Below, in pieces: positions 25,418 through 35,297 of a DNA stretch of 60,453 nt. The notes below the pieces were generated by a model that was not told where the DNA came from, did not search any database, and saw nothing but the letters and a program-made list of their open reading frames with translations. Both the position numbers and the translations under genes were made by a program. The stretch's first letter is position 1; every line of letters starts with the position of its first letter. The DNA comes from Heyndrickxia sporothermodurans (GTDB taxonomy: Bacteria; Bacillota; Bacilli; Bacillales; Bacillaceae_C), in assembly GCF_016785185.1 (NCBI RefSeq), contig NZ_JAEKDY010000008.1, one strand, 5' to 3'.

Positions 25418-28400
25418 TTGATAGATGTAAATAATTTTGAGTATATGAAAATTGGTCTTGCTTCACCAGATAAAATCCGCTCTTGGTCTTTTGGCGAAGT
25501 AAAAAAACCAGAAACAATCAATTATAGAACTTTGAAGCCTGAAAAAGACGGTCTATTTTGTGAACGTATATTTGGTCCGCAAAAGGACTGGGAATGTCAT
25601 TGCGGAAAGTATAAGCGTGTACGATATAAAGGTGTAGTATGTGACCGCTGTGGTGTTGAAGTTACTCGTTCGAAAGTCCGTCGTGAACGTATGGGTCATA
25701 TTGAACTTGCTGCACCAGTTTCGCATATTTGGTATTTCAAAGGAATCCCAAGTCGTATGGGTCTTGTATTAGATATGTCCCCACGCGCATTAGAAGAAGT
25801 CATCTATTTCGCTTCCTATGTAGTAACTGAAACAGGAGATACACCATTAGAAAAGAAACAACTTCTTTCTGAAAAAGAATATCGTGCATATCGCGAAAAA
25901 TACGGTAATAAGTTCCAAGCATCAATGGGTGCGGAGGCTGTGAAAAAACTACTCCAAGATATTGATGTAAACAAAGAAGTAGATATGTTAAAAGAGGAGC
26001 TTAAAACAGCTCAAGGACAACGTCGAACAAGAGCGATTAAACGACTAGAAGTTTTAGAAGCATTCCGTCACTCCGGAAACGAACCTGACTGGATGATTTT
26101 AGACGTTCTACCTGTTATTCCACCTGAATTAAGACCGATGGTTCAATTAGAAGGTGGACGTTTCGCTACTTCCGATTTAAACGATTTATATCGTCGAGTG
26201 ATTAATCGTAATAATCGCTTAAAACGACTTTTAGATTTAGGTGCTCCTAGCATTATTGTGCAAAACGAAAAACGTATGCTTCAAGAAGCTGTAGATGCCT
26301 TAATTGACAATGGACGTCGTGGTCGTCCTGTAACAGGACCGGGAAATCGCCCGCTAAAATCTCTTTCACATATGTTAAAAGGAAAGCAAGGACGTTTCCG
26401 TCAAAACCTTCTTGGTAAACGTGTAGATTACTCTGGTCGTTCTGTAATCGTCGTTGGACCAAGTTTGAAAATGTATCAATGTGGTCTTCCAAAAGAAATG
26501 GCCCTTGAACTATTCAAGCCTTTTGTAATGAAAGAGCTTGTTGAAAAAGGTTTGGCTCATAATATTAAAAGTGCAAAACGAAAAATTGAACGTGTTCAAC
26601 CTGAAGTTTGGGACGTTTTAGAGGAAGTAATCAAAGAACACCCGGTATTATTGAACCGTGCACCAACTCTGCATAGATTAGGTATTCAAGCGTTTGAACC
26701 AACACTTGTTGAGGGTCGCGCAATTCGCCTGCATCCACTTGTTTGTACTGCATATAATGCAGACTTTGATGGAGACCAAATGGCGGTTCACGTACCTCTT
26801 TCTGCTGAAGCACAAGCAGAAGCACGACTATTAATGCTGGCTGCTCAAAACATTCTTAACCCGAAAGATGGTAAGCCGGTTGTAACACCTTCTCAAGATA
26901 TGGTATTAGGTAACTACTATCTAACATTAGAACGTGAAGGTGCGGTTGGAGAAGGTAAAATCTTCAAAGATATAAATGAGGCTTTACTTGCTTATCAAAA
27001 TGGGTACGTTCATTTGCATACGCGTATTGCCGTACTTGCAAGTTCGGTGAATAATCAAACATTTACTGAAGAACAAAAATCGAAACTTCTTATCACAACT
27101 GTAGGTAAATTAATTTTCAATGAAATATTACCTGAGTCATTCCCTTATATGAATGAACCAACAAAAATGAATTTGGAAGAAAAAACTCCGGAGAAATACT
27201 TTGTTGATACAGATGTCGATGTGAAAGAACATATTAGTAAACAACCAATTATCAAGCCATTTATTAAAAAGTTTCTTGGAAATATCATCGCGGAAGTCTT
27301 TAAACGTTTCCAAATAACTGAAACCTCAAAAATGCTTGACCGCATGAAGGATTTAGGATTTAAATATTCTACCAAAGCCGGAATCACGGTTGGTGTTGCT
27401 GATATCGTTGTATTAGGTGAAAAAGAGCATATTTTAGCAGATGCTCAAAGCAAAGTTGATAATGTTATGAAACAATTCAGACGTGGTCTAATTACTGAAG
27501 ATGAACGTTATGATCGAGTTATTTCTATTTGGAGTGCTGCGAAGGATACTATTCAAGGAAAACTAATGGAATCACTCGATAAACGAAATCCAATCTTCAT
27601 GATGAGTGACTCCGGTGCCCGTGGTAACGCATCTAACTTTACACAGTTAGCGGGTATGCGTGGATTGATGGCCAACCCGGCAGGTCGTATCATTGAGTTG
27701 CCAATTAAATCAAGTTTCCGTGAAGGATTAACTGTATTGGAATACTTTATCTCCACTCACGGTGCGCGTAAAGGTCTTGCTGATACAGCATTAAAAACAG
27801 CTGACTCTGGTTACTTAACACGTCGTCTTGTTGATGTTGCACAGGATGTAATTGTTCGTGAAGATGATTGTGGTACCGATAGGGGATTATTAGTTGGTTC
27901 ACTAAAAGAAGGTACAGAAATAATCGAAACATTAGAAGAACGATTAATTGGTCGCTATGCAAGAAAAGCGATTAAACATCCTGAAACTGGCGAAGTACTT
28001 GTTGCTGAAAATGGTTTAATTACAGAAGACTTATCGAAAGAAATTGTTAATGCGGGAATTGAAGAAGTATGGATTCGTTCAGCATTTACATGTAATACAC
28101 GTCACGGTGTTTGTAAAAAATGTTATGGACGTAACTTGGCGACTGGTCAGGAAGTTGAAGTAGGTGAAGCGGTTGGTATTATCGCCGCGCAATCGATCGG
28201 GGAACCAGGTACACAGTTAACGATGCGTACATTCCATACTGGTGGGGTTGCCGGAGACGATATTACACAAGGTCTGCCTCGTATTCAAGAGCTATTTGAA
28301 GCGCGTAATCCAAAAGGACAGTCGATTATTTCAGAAATTGATGGTGTTGTCGTTTCGATTACTGAAGGAAGAGACCGACAACAAGAAATTTCAGTTCAAG

Positions 28401-29014
28401 GTGATGTCGAAACGCGGACATACAATGCTCCATATACTTCACGCCTAAAAGTGGCTGTAAATAGTAAAGTAGAACGCGGACAAGAATTAACAGAAGGTTC
28501 AATTGATCCGAAAGAATTACTTAAAGTTCGTGATGTTAATTCTGTTCAAGAGTATCTCCTTAAAGAGGTACAGAAAGTTTATCGTATGCAAGGGGTAGAA
28601 ATTGGCGATAAGCATATCGAAGTAATGGTTCGCCAAATGCTTCGTAAAGTAAGAGTAATCAATGCTGGAGATACAGATGTATTACCAGGATCATTACTTG
28701 ATATCCATCAGTTTACCGATGCAAACGAAAAGGTTATTTTAGAAGGAAAATTACCAGCTACAGGTCGTCCTGTATTACTTGGTATTACGAAAGCATCGCT
28801 TGAAACGGATTCCTTCCTTTCAGCGGCGTCATTCCAAGAGACAACACGTGTACTAACAGATGCAGCGATTAAAGGAAAACGTGATGAACTACTTGGATTA
28901 AAGGAAAATGTTATTATCGGAAAACTTGTTCCTGCAGGTACTGGTATGCAACGTTACCGTAGAGCAGAACCCGTTGTTCCTTTAGAAGAAGATGAACATG
29001 CTATCGTAGAATAA
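25418..29014 (+). CDS. rpoC: RNA polymerase beta' subunit RpoC
   Basis: The 1198-residue beta' subunit holds the active-site magnesium through NADFDGD (near residue 448). The N-terminal zinc ribbon has C60, C62, C75 and C78 (CHCGKYKRVRYKGVVCDRC). The second zinc site (CGTDRG, CNTRHGVCKKCYG) and the trigger loop region (GEPGTQLTMRTFHTGG) are intact. TTG 25418 follows AGGGAGGTAG. No lineage-specific insertions are seen. Confidence 0.98.
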   Translation: MIDVNNFEYMKIGLASPDKIRSWSFGEVKKPETINYRTLKPEKDGLFCERIFGPQKDWECHCGKYKRVRYKGVVCDRCGVEVTRSKVRRERMGHIELAAPVSHIWYFKGIPSRMGLVLDMSPRALEEVIYFASYVVTETGDTPLEKKQLLSEKEYRAYREKYGNKFQASMGAEAVKKLLQDIDVNKEVDMLKEELKTAQGQRRTRAIKRLEVLEAFRHSGNEPDWMILDVLPVIPPELRPMVQLEGGRFATSDLNDLYRRVINRNNRLKRLLDLGAPSIIVQNEKRMLQEAVDALIDNGRRGRPVTGPGNRPLKSLSHMLKGKQGRFRQNLLGKRVDYSGRSVIVVGPSLKMYQCGLPKEMALELFKPFVMKELVEKGLAHNIKSAKRKIERVQPEVWDVLEEVIKEHPVLLNRAPTLHRLGIQAFEPTLVEGRAIRLHPLVCTAYNADFDGDQMAVHVPLSAEAQAEARLLMLAAQNILNPKDGKPVVTPSQDMVLGNYYLTLEREGAVGEGKIFKDINEALLAYQNGYVHLHTRIAVLASSVNNQTFTEEQKSKLLITTVGKLIFNEILPESFPYMNEPTKMNLEEKTPEKYFVDTDVDVKEHISKQPIIKPFIKKFLGNIIAEVFKRFQITETSKMLDRMKDLGFKYSTKAGITVGVADIVVLGEKEHILADAQSKVDNVMKQFRRGLITEDERYDRVISIWSAAKDTIQGKLMESLDKRNPIFMMSDSGARGNASNFTQLAGMRGLMANPAGRIIELPIKSSFREGLTVLEYFISTHGARKGLADTALKTADSGYLTRRLVDVAQDVIVREDDCGTDRGLLVGSLKEGTEIIETLEERLIGRYARKAIKHPETGEVLVAENGLITEDLSKEIVNAGIEEVWIRSAFTCNTRHGVCKKCYGRNLATGQEVEVGEAVGIIAAQSIGEPGTQLTMRTFHTGGVAGDDITQGLPRIQELFEARNPKGQSIISEIDGVVVSITEGRDRQQEISVQGDVETRTYNAPYTSRLKVAVNSKVERGQELTEGSIDPKELLKVRDVNSVQEYLLKEVQKVYRMQGVEIGDKHIEVMVRQMLRKVRVINAGDTDVLPGSLLDIHQFTDANEKVILEGKLPATGRPVLLGITKASLETDSFLSAASFQETTRVLTDAAIKGKRDELLGLKENVIIGKLVPAGTGMQRYRRAEPVVPLEEDEHAIVE

Positions 29015-29100
29015 TAAAGGTAAGTAGGATGGCAAAATTGGAAGAAAGGTATATATTCCTGATATCTTTCAATAGTAGTAGTCCTTTCTATGAACTCAGA

Positions 29101-29150
29101 TTGTGCTGCCGGTAGAAATTACCGGCGCACGTTTGATTTTTATTTTTTAA
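29101..29150 (+). terminator. Terminator after rpoC
   Basis: GTGCTGCCGGTA (29103-29114) pairs with TACCGGCGCAC (29120-29130) with one bulge, followed by a T-rich stretch (GTTTGATTTTTATTTTTT). It closes the rpoB-rpoC unit. Confidence 0.82.
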
Positions 29151-29155
29151 CTGTG

Positions 29156-29184
29156 TTGACATTAATATTTGAAAATGATACTAT
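29156..29184 (+). promoter_or_regulatory. SigA promoter of ybxF-rpsL-rpsG-fusA
   Basis: TTGACA (29156-29161), a 17-base spacer and TACTAT (29179-29184) with TG at the extended -10 position form a good promoter, directly after the rpoC terminator. Confidence 0.82.
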
Positions 29185-29232
29185 ATTCAAGGTGCTCCTA
29201 TCATACACCTGTTGCTTTGGAGGATATGATAA

Positions 29233-29481
29233 ATGTCTTATGAAAAAGTAAAGCAGGCTAAACAAATTGTTGTAGGAACAAAACAAACAGTAAAAGCTCT
29301 TAAAAATAACAACATGGATGAACTGCTTGTAGCTGAGGACGCTGATCCTGCAGTTGTTAAAAATGTAATTCAGGTTGCAAACGATATGAACGTACCGATT
29401 ACGATGGTTGATTCAATGAAGAAACTCGGAAAGGTATGCGGAATAGAAGTTGGGGCTGCTGCTGTTGCGGTTATTTATTAA
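29233..29481 (+). CDS. ybxF: L7Ae-type RNA-binding protein (YbxF)
   Basis: The 82-residue product belongs to the L7Ae/L30e family, which binds kink-turns in RNA. It is a paralogue of YlxQ and sits ahead of rpsL as in other Bacillus species. Family features are the central VAEDADPAVVKNV and the C-terminal KKLGKVCGIEVGAAAVAVI. In B. subtilis it associates with ribosomes; its exact role is unclear. Confidence 0.92.
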   Translation: MSYEKVKQAKQIVVGTKQTVKALKNNNMDELLVAEDADPAVVKNVIQVANDMNVPITMVDSMKKLGKVCGIEVGAAAVAVIY

Positions 29482-29581
29482 AACTGTTTTTGCAGAACAA
29501 ACTGCAGAAACTTTGTTTTTGCTTTAAAATGAACCACCTGGATGTGTGGGCTTAAACAAAATCGGAAGGGAGGATATATTA

Positions 29582-30001
29582 ATGCCTACTATTAATCAAT
29601 TAGTACGTAAACCTCGTAAATCAAAAATTACAAAGTCTAAGTCTCCAGCACTTAATAAAGGTTATAATAGCTTTAAAAAAGTGAACACAGACATAACTTC
29701 ACCACAAAAACGTGGTGTATGTACACGTGTCGGTACAATGACACCGAAAAAACCGAACTCAGCGCTTCGTAAATATGCCCGTGTTCGTTTAACAAACGGT
29801 ATTGAGGTAACTGCTTATATTCCTGGTATTGGCCATAACTTACAAGAACACAGCGTTGTATTAATTCGCGGTGGACGTGTAAAAGACTTACCGGGGGTAC
29901 GTTATCATATCGTACGTGGTGCGCTAGATACAGCTGGTGTTGACAGCCGTAGACAAGGCCGTTCAAAATACGGTACTAAGCGTCCGAAAGAGAAAAAATA
30001 A
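29582..30001 (+). CDS. rpsL: Ribosomal protein S12
   Basis: S12 lies at the decoding centre and sets translational accuracy. The 139-residue product has the conserved loops TMTPKKPNSALRKYARVRL and GGRVKDLPGVRYH, with lysines at the positions that change in streptomycin-resistant mutants, so it looks wild type. ATG 29582 follows AGGGAGGA; the frame is open further upstream but lacks homology there. Confidence 0.97.
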   Translation: MPTINQLVRKPRKSKITKSKSPALNKGYNSFKKVNTDITSPQKRGVCTRVGTMTPKKPNSALRKYARVRLTNGIEVTAYIPGIGHNLQEHSVVLIRGGRVKDLPGVRYHIVRGALDTAGVDSRRQGRSKYGTKRPKEKK

Positions 30002-30041
30002 TAACATTTAACTATAAACCTTTCTGAAAGGAGGAAATACA

Positions 30042-30512
30042 ATGCCACGTAAAGGCCCTGTTGCAAAAAGAGATGTATTACCAGATCCGATTTATAAATC
30101 AAAATTAGTTACACGTTTAATTAACAAAATGATGGTAGATGGTAAGAGAGGTAAGTCTCAAACTATTCTTTATTCATCTTTTGATATCATTCGTGAACGT
30201 ACTGGTAAAGATCCAATGGAAGTGTTTGATCAAGCACTTAAAAACATCATGCCTGTACTTGAAGTTAGAGCACGTCGTGTAGGTGGTGCTAACTATCAAG
30301 TTCCTGTAGAAGTTCGTCCTGAACGTCGTACTACATTAGGTTTACGTTGGTTAGTAAACTACGCTCGTCTTCGTGGAGAAAAAACGATGGAAGAGCGTTT
30401 AGCTAACGAAATTTTAGATGCAGCTAATAATACTGGTGCTGCTGTTAAAAAGCGTGAAGATACTCATAAGATGGCAGAAGCAAACAAAGCGTTTGCTCAC
30501 TATCGTTGGTAA
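30042..30512 (+). CDS. rpsG: Ribosomal protein S7
   Basis: S7 nucleates assembly of the 30S head and lines the E site. The 156-residue product begins MPRKGPVAKRDVLPDP and has the beta-hairpin region GGANYQVPVEVRPERRTTLGL. Ribosome binding site AAAGGAGG. It follows rpsL by 40 bases in the str operon. Confidence 0.97.
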   Translation: MPRKGPVAKRDVLPDPIYKSKLVTRLINKMMVDGKRGKSQTILYSSFDIIRERTGKDPMEVFDQALKNIMPVLEVRARRVGGANYQVPVEVRPERRTTLGLRWLVNYARLRGEKTMEERLANEILDAANNTGAAVKKREDTHKMAEANKAFAHYRW

Positions 30513-30565
30513 TCTAACCTTCAATCAAAAAATACTATTCTCATATTAGGAAGGAGAAAAAACCA

Positions 30566-32644
30566 ATGGCAAGAGAGTTCTCCTTAGAAAATACTCGCAA
30601 TATCGGTATCATGGCACACATCGATGCTGGTAAAACGACAACAACTGAGCGTGTCCTTTATTACACTGGTAAAATTCATAAAATCGGTGAAACACATGAA
30701 GGTGCATCTCAAATGGACTGGATGGAGCAAGAACAAGAACGTGGTATCACAATTACATCTGCTGCAACAACTGCACAATGGAAAGGTCACCGCGTAAACA
30801 TTATCGATACACCAGGACACGTAGACTTCACAGTTGAAGTTGAACGTTCACTTCGTGTACTAGATGGTGCGGTAGCTGTTCTTGATGCCCAATCCGGGGT
30901 TGAACCTCAAACAGAAACTGTTTGGCGCCAAGCAACAACATATGGAGTACCACGTGTTGTATTCGTTAATAAAATGGATAAAATCGGTGCGGATTTCTTA
31001 TATTCTGTAGGCACTTTACATGACCGTTTACAAGCAAACGCTCATGCGATCCAATTACCAATTGGAGCCGAAGATCAATTCGAAGGTATTATTGACCTCG
31101 TTGAAATGAAGGCTATTATGTATAGTAATGATTTAGGGACTGAGATTGAAGAAACTGAAATCCCTGCTGAATACAAGGATCAAGCTGAAGAATATCGTGA
31201 AAAATTAATCGAAGCGGTTGCTGAACTTGATGAAGAATTGATGGAAAAATACCTTGGCGGTGAAGAAATCACTGTTGAAGAGCTAAAAGCGGCTATTCGT
31301 AAAGGTACTGTTAATGTAGAATTCTACCCAGTTATCTGTGGATCAGCATTTAAAAACAAAGGTGTTCAATTAATGCTTGATGCGGTTATTGACTATCTTC
31401 CATCTCCGTTAGATGTGCCTGCTATTAAAGGTACTGCACCTGATTCAGATGAAGTAATCGAAAAGCATTCAAGCGATGATGAACCATTTGCGGCGTTAGC
31501 ATTTAAAGTAATGACTGACCCTTATGTTGGTAAGTTAACGTTCTTCCGTGTATATTCTGGTACATTAAGCTCTGGTTCTTATGTACAGAACTCTACTAAA
31601 GGAAAACGTGAACGTGTTGGTCGTATTCTTCAAATGCACGCAAATCACCGTGCTGAAATTACTGAAGTTCATGCTGGGGATATCGCAGCTGCTGTTGGTC
31701 TTAAAGATACGACAACAGGGGACACTCTATGTGATGAAAAAGATCTAGTTATCTTAGAATCAATGGAATTCCCTGAACCAGTTATTCAATTATCTGTAGA
31801 GCCGAAATCTAAAGCTGACCAAGATAAAATGACGACAGCATTACAAAAACTTCAGGAGGAAGATCCTACATTCCGTGCACATACTGACCAAGAAACTGGA
31901 CAAGTTATCATTGCGGGTATGGGTGAGCTTCACTTAGACATTCTAGTTGATCGTATGAAACGTGAATTCAAAGTTGAAGCGAATGTTGGTGCACCTCAAG
32001 TTGCTTACCGTGAAACTTTCCGTTCAAGCGCGCAAGTACAAGGTAAGTTTGCTCGTCAATCTGGTGGACGCGGTCAATATGGTGACGTTTGGATCGAATT
32101 CTCTCCAAACGAAGAAGGAAAAGGTTTTGAATTTGAAAACGCAATTGTTGGTGGTGTTGTTCCACGTGAATACATCCCGGCTGTTGAAGCTGGACTAGTA
32201 GACGCACTAGAACGCGGTGTACTAGCAGGCTATCCATTAGTTGATATCAAAGCAAAACTTTATGATGGTTCTTACCATGATGTTGACTCAAGTGAAATGG
32301 CGTTCAAAATTGCTGCATCTCTAGCACTTAAAAATGCAGCATCAAAATGTAACCCAGTAATCCTTGAACCGACTATGAGAGTTGAAGTTGTAATCCCTGA
32401 AGAATACCTAGGTGATATTATGGGTCAAATTACAGCTCGTCGTGGCCGTGTTGAAGGTATGGAAGCTCGCGGAAATGCACAAGTAGTTCGCGCGATGGTT
32501 CCACTTTCAGAAATGTTTGGTTATGCAACAGCACTTCGTTCTAGTACACAAGGTCGCGGTGTGTTCACAATGCACTTTGATCATTACGAAGAAGTACCAA
32601 AAGCAATTGCTGAAGAAATTATCAAAAAAAATAAAGGTGAATAA
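30566..32644 (+). CDS. fusA: Elongation factor G
   Basis: EF-G is the GTPase that drives translocation and, with RRF, ribosome recycling. The 692-residue product has G1 AHIDAGKT at 17-24, the switch II region DTPGHVDF, NKMDK, and domains II-V with GRGQYGDVWIEF and the C-terminal RRGRVEGMEARG. It is a single-type FusA with no insertion. Confidence 0.98.
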   Translation: MAREFSLENTRNIGIMAHIDAGKTTTTERVLYYTGKIHKIGETHEGASQMDWMEQEQERGITITSAATTAQWKGHRVNIIDTPGHVDFTVEVERSLRVLDGAVAVLDAQSGVEPQTETVWRQATTYGVPRVVFVNKMDKIGADFLYSVGTLHDRLQANAHAIQLPIGAEDQFEGIIDLVEMKAIMYSNDLGTEIEETEIPAEYKDQAEEYREKLIEAVAELDEELMEKYLGGEEITVEELKAAIRKGTVNVEFYPVICGSAFKNKGVQLMLDAVIDYLPSPLDVPAIKGTAPDSDEVIEKHSSDDEPFAALAFKVMTDPYVGKLTFFRVYSGTLSSGSYVQNSTKGKRERVGRILQMHANHRAEITEVHAGDIAAAVGLKDTTTGDTLCDEKDLVILESMEFPEPVIQLSVEPKSKADQDKMTTALQKLQEEDPTFRAHTDQETGQVIIAGMGELHLDILVDRMKREFKVEANVGAPQVAYRETFRSSAQVQGKFARQSGGRGQYGDVWIEFSPNEEGKGFEFENAIVGGVVPREYIPAVEAGLVDALERGVLAGYPLVDIKAKLYDGSYHDVDSSEMAFKIAASLALKNAASKCNPVILEPTMRVEVVIPEEYLGDIMGQITARRGRVEGMEARGNAQVVRAMVPLSEMFGYATALRSSTQGRGVFTMHFDHYEEVPKAIAEEIIKKNKGE

Positions 32645-32673
32645 TTGATTTCTGATCCTTTATAAAGTATAAC
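32645..32673 (+). promoter_or_regulatory. Candidate internal promoter of tuf
   Basis: TTGATT (32645-32650) and TATAAC (32668-32673) lie 17 bases apart directly after the fusA stop codon. An internal tuf promoter fits the need for far more EF-Tu than EF-G. Confidence 0.5.
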
Positions 32674-32692
32674 TACATTATATGAAATGATT

Positions 32693-32722
32693 GCTTTAAA
32701 GATGAGCGCTCATCTTTAAAGC
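32693..32722. other. Perfect 30-bp palindrome between fusA and tuf
   Basis: GCTTTAAAGATGAGC (32693-32707) is followed directly by its exact reverse complement (32708-32722). As RNA it would form a 13-bp stem with a four-base loop. No T run follows, so it is not a simple terminator; it lies in the tuf leader, about 50 bases ahead of the start. Confidence 0.8.
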
Positions 32723-32770
32723 GTCATATATATACTTAAATAAAATTAAAAATTGAGGAGGATTTTCCTA

Positions 32771-33958
32771 ATGGCTAAAGCTAAATTCGACCGTTCTAAA
32801 ACACATGCTAACATTGGTACAATCGGACACGTTGACCATGGTAAAACAACTTTAACTGCTGCAATCACTACTGTTCTTGCAAAATCTGGTGGTGCTGAAG
32901 CACGTGGATATGATCAAATCGATGGTGCTCCAGAAGAACGTGAACGTGGTATTACAATCAATACTTCACACGTAGAATATGAAACTGCTACTCGTCACTA
33001 TGCACACGTTGACTGCCCAGGACATGCTGACTATGTTAAAAACATGATCACTGGTGCTGCACAAATGGATGGCGGTATTTTAGTAGTATCTGCTGCTGAT
33101 GGTCCAATGCCACAAACTCGTGAGCATATCCTACTTTCTCGTAACGTAGGTGTACCATACCTAGTTGTATTCTTAAACAAATGTGATATGGTAGATGACG
33201 AAGAATTATTAGAATTAGTAGAAATGGAAGTTCGTGACCTTCTTTCTGAATATGGTTTCCCTGGAGACGATGTTCCAGTAATCAAAGGTTCTGCTCTTAA
33301 AGCACTTGAAGGAGACCCAGTTTGGGAAGAAAAAATCACTGAGTTAATGGCTGCAGTTGACGAATTCATTCCAACTCCAGAACGTGACAATGAAAAACCA
33401 TTTATGATGCCTGTTGAGGATGTATTCTCAATCACAGGTCGTGGTACTGTTGCTACAGGCCGTGTAGAACGTGGCCAAGTTAAAGTTGGTGATGTAGTTG
33501 AAATCATCGGTTTAGCTGAAGAAGCAAAATCTACTACTGTAACAGGTGTTGAAATGTTCCGTAAGCTTCTTGACTATGCAGAAGCTGGAGATAACATCGG
33601 TGCACTTCTTCGTGGGATTGCTCGTGAAGAAATTCAACGTGGTCAAGTTCTTGCTAAACCAGGAACAATTACACCACATACTGAGTTCAAAGCTGAAGTT
33701 TACGTTTTATCTAAAGAAGAAGGTGGACGTCACACTCCATTCTTTTCTAACTATCGCCCACAATTTTATTTCCGTACTACAGATGTAACTGGTATCGTTC
33801 ATCTTAACGAAGGTACTGAAATGGTAATGCCTGGTGATAACACAGAAATGAACGTTGAACTTATCTCTCCAATCGCGATTGAAGAAGGAACTCGTTTCTC
33901 AATCCGTGAAGGTGGACGTACAGTTGGTTCAGGTGTTGTAACTACAATCATTAAATAA
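32771..33958 (+). CDS. tuf: Elongation factor Tu
   Basis: EF-Tu carries aminoacyl-tRNA to the ribosome as a GTP complex. The 395-residue product has G1 GHVDHGKT at 19-26, DCPGHADYVKNMITGAAQMD, NKCDMV, and domains II-III with GRGTVATGRVERG and GGRHTPFFSNYRPQFYFRTTDV. ATG 32771 follows GAGGAGGA (32754-32761) with good spacing; an upstream in-frame ATG at 32753 overlaps the site. Codon use is strongly biased, as in highly expressed genes. Confidence 0.98.
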   Translation: MAKAKFDRSKTHANIGTIGHVDHGKTTLTAAITTVLAKSGGAEARGYDQIDGAPEERERGITINTSHVEYETATRHYAHVDCPGHADYVKNMITGAAQMDGGILVVSAADGPMPQTREHILLSRNVGVPYLVVFLNKCDMVDDEELLELVEMEVRDLLSEYGFPGDDVPVIKGSALKALEGDPVWEEKITELMAAVDEFIPTPERDNEKPFMMPVEDVFSITGRGTVATGRVERGQVKVGDVVEIIGLAEEAKSTTVTGVEMFRKLLDYAEAGDNIGALLRGIAREEIQRGQVLAKPGTITPHTEFKAEVYVLSKEEGGRHTPFFSNYRPQFYFRTTDVTGIVHLNEGTEMVMPGDNTEMNVELISPIAIEEGTRFSIREGGRTVGSGVVTTIIK

Positions 33959-33976
33959 TAATTTCAAAAGATAGAT

Positions 33977-34008
33977 AAAGCAGGCGGTGACGATCGCCTG
34001 CTTTTTTC
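33977..34008 (+). terminator. Terminator after tuf
   Basis: AAAGCAGGCG (33977-33986) pairs perfectly with CGCCTGCTTT (33995-34004), loop GTGACGAT, followed by a T run. It ends the str operon. Confidence 0.93.
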
Positions 34009-34060
34009 TGTGTTCTAGTGAATCGAAACAATCATTATTTTACAACAATTACAGATACAC

Positions 34061-34089
34061 TTGAACAACATGAAATAAGTATGTATAAT
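34061..34089 (+). promoter_or_regulatory. Promoter P1 of the S10 superoperon
   Basis: TTGAAC (34061-34066), a 17-base spacer and TATAAT (34084-34089). It is the upstream member of a tandem pair. Confidence 0.75.
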
Positions 34090-34129
34090 GTAAAAAGTGT
34101 TAAAAACCAAACAAATAACTATTATAGTA

Positions 34130-34158
34130 TTGCATAGTTTCTATGTTTTATGTATAAT
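34130..34158 (+). promoter_or_regulatory. Promoter P2 of the S10 superoperon
   Basis: TTGCAT (34130-34135), a 17-base spacer and TATAAT (34153-34158). It lies 69 bases downstream of P1, giving a leader of about 125 bases ahead of rpsJ. The leader contains a GC-rich hairpin (CACACCC near 34203 with GCGTGTG near 34228) and a small GTGGGAAATTTCCAC stem-loop. Confidence 0.78.
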
Positions 34159-34291
34159 AGAGAATGTTGGTCTTTGACTGCGATGATGTGGGAGGTTGCT
34201 GACACACCCGGCCGCTTTGCCATGGCGCGTGTGTGGGAAATTTCCACGGAGAATGTCTATTCTAAAAATAGGCGATAAAGGAGGGAAAATA

Positions 34292-34600
34292 ATGGCAAAA
34301 CAAAAAATTCGTATTCGTTTAAAGGCTTATGATCACAGAATCCTTGATCAATCTGCAGAGAAAATTGTTGAAACAGCGAAAAGATCTGGTGCTAGCGTAT
34401 CTGGTCCGATTCCGCTTCCAACTGAAAAATCTGTATACACAATCTTACGTGCGGTGCACAAATATAAAGATTCTCGTGAACAATTCGAAATGCGCACACA
34501 TAAGCGTCTAATCGACATCGTAAATCCTACTCCACAAACAGTAGATTCATTGATGCGTTTGGACTTGCCATCTGGTGTAGATATCGAAATTAAACTTTAA
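34292..34600 (+). CDS. rpsJ: Ribosomal protein S10
   Basis: S10 is a 30S head protein and also the NusE partner of NusB in antitermination at boxA. The 102-residue product starts MAKQKIRIRLKAYDH and ends LPSGVDIEIKL, the standard form. ATG 34292 follows AAAGGAGGG. First gene of the S10-spc-alpha superoperon. Confidence 0.98.
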   Translation: MAKQKIRIRLKAYDHRILDQSAEKIVETAKRSGASVSGPIPLPTEKSVYTILRAVHKYKDSREQFEMRTHKRLIDIVNPTPQTVDSLMRLDLPSGVDIEIKL

Positions 34601-34638
34601 TAAATAAAATAGTTAATTAATATTAGGAGGTGTGACTC

Positions 34639-35268
34639 ATGACCAAAGGAATCTTAGGAAGAAAAATCGGTATGACGCAAATATTTGCTGAAAATGGTGA
34701 TCTTATCCCAGTAACTGTTGTTGAAGCAACTCCAAACGTTGTTCTTCAAAAGAAAACAATTGAAAATGATGGCTACGAAGCGATCCAATTAGGTTTCGAA
34801 GACAAACGTGAACAGTTATCAAACAAACCGGAAAAAGGTCATGTATCAAAAGCAAATACTGCTCCTAAGCGCTTCATTCGCGAATTCGACGCAGTAAACT
34901 CTAATGAGTATGAAATTGGTCAAGAAGTCAAGGTTGATATTTTTGCAGAAGGTGACATCATTGATGTAACTGGAATTTCTAAAGGTAAAGGTTTCCAAGG
35001 TGTTATTAAACGCCACGGACAATCTCGTGGTCCAATGGCTCACGGTTCCCGTTATCATCGTCGCCCAGGATCAATGGGTCCTGTAGCTCCAAACCGCGTT
35101 TTCAAGCAAAAAGCGTTGCCTGGCCGTATGGGTGGAGAGCAAATTACGATTCAAAACCTAGAAGTTGTTAAAGTAGGTGCAGAACGTAATCTTATCCTTA
35201 TTAAGGGTAATGTTCCTGGTCCTAAAAAAGCATTGCTTAAAATCAAATCTGCGATTAAAGCAAAGTAA
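34639..35268 (+). CDS. rplC: Ribosomal protein L3
   Basis: L3 helps start 50S assembly and reaches the peptidyl transferase centre. The 209-residue product starts MTKGILGRKIGMTQIFAENG and has the long conserved loop GPMAHGSRYHRRPGSMG. Ribosome binding site AGGAGGTG. No unusual loop changes that would suggest pleuromutilin resistance were noticed. Confidence 0.97.
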   Translation: MTKGILGRKIGMTQIFAENGDLIPVTVVEATPNVVLQKKTIENDGYEAIQLGFEDKREQLSNKPEKGHVSKANTAPKRFIREFDAVNSNEYEIGQEVKVDIFAEGDIIDVTGISKGKGFQGVIKRHGQSRGPMAHGSRYHRRPGSMGPVAPNRVFKQKALPGRMGGEQITIQNLEVVKVGAERNLILIKGNVPGPKKALLKIKSAIKAK

Positions 35269-35297
35269 TTTAATTAGAAAGAAAGGAGGAAACAGGA

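Noticed and set aside
33031..33507. Long open frame on the minus strand opposite tuf (158 codons)
   Set aside because: It is antisense to a strongly codon-biased gene, has no ribosome binding site and no recognisable protein pattern.
34187..34194. GTGGGAGG in the S10 leader, considered as a third L1 site
   Set aside because: The matching ACCAC half is absent, and the downstream sequence pairs differently.
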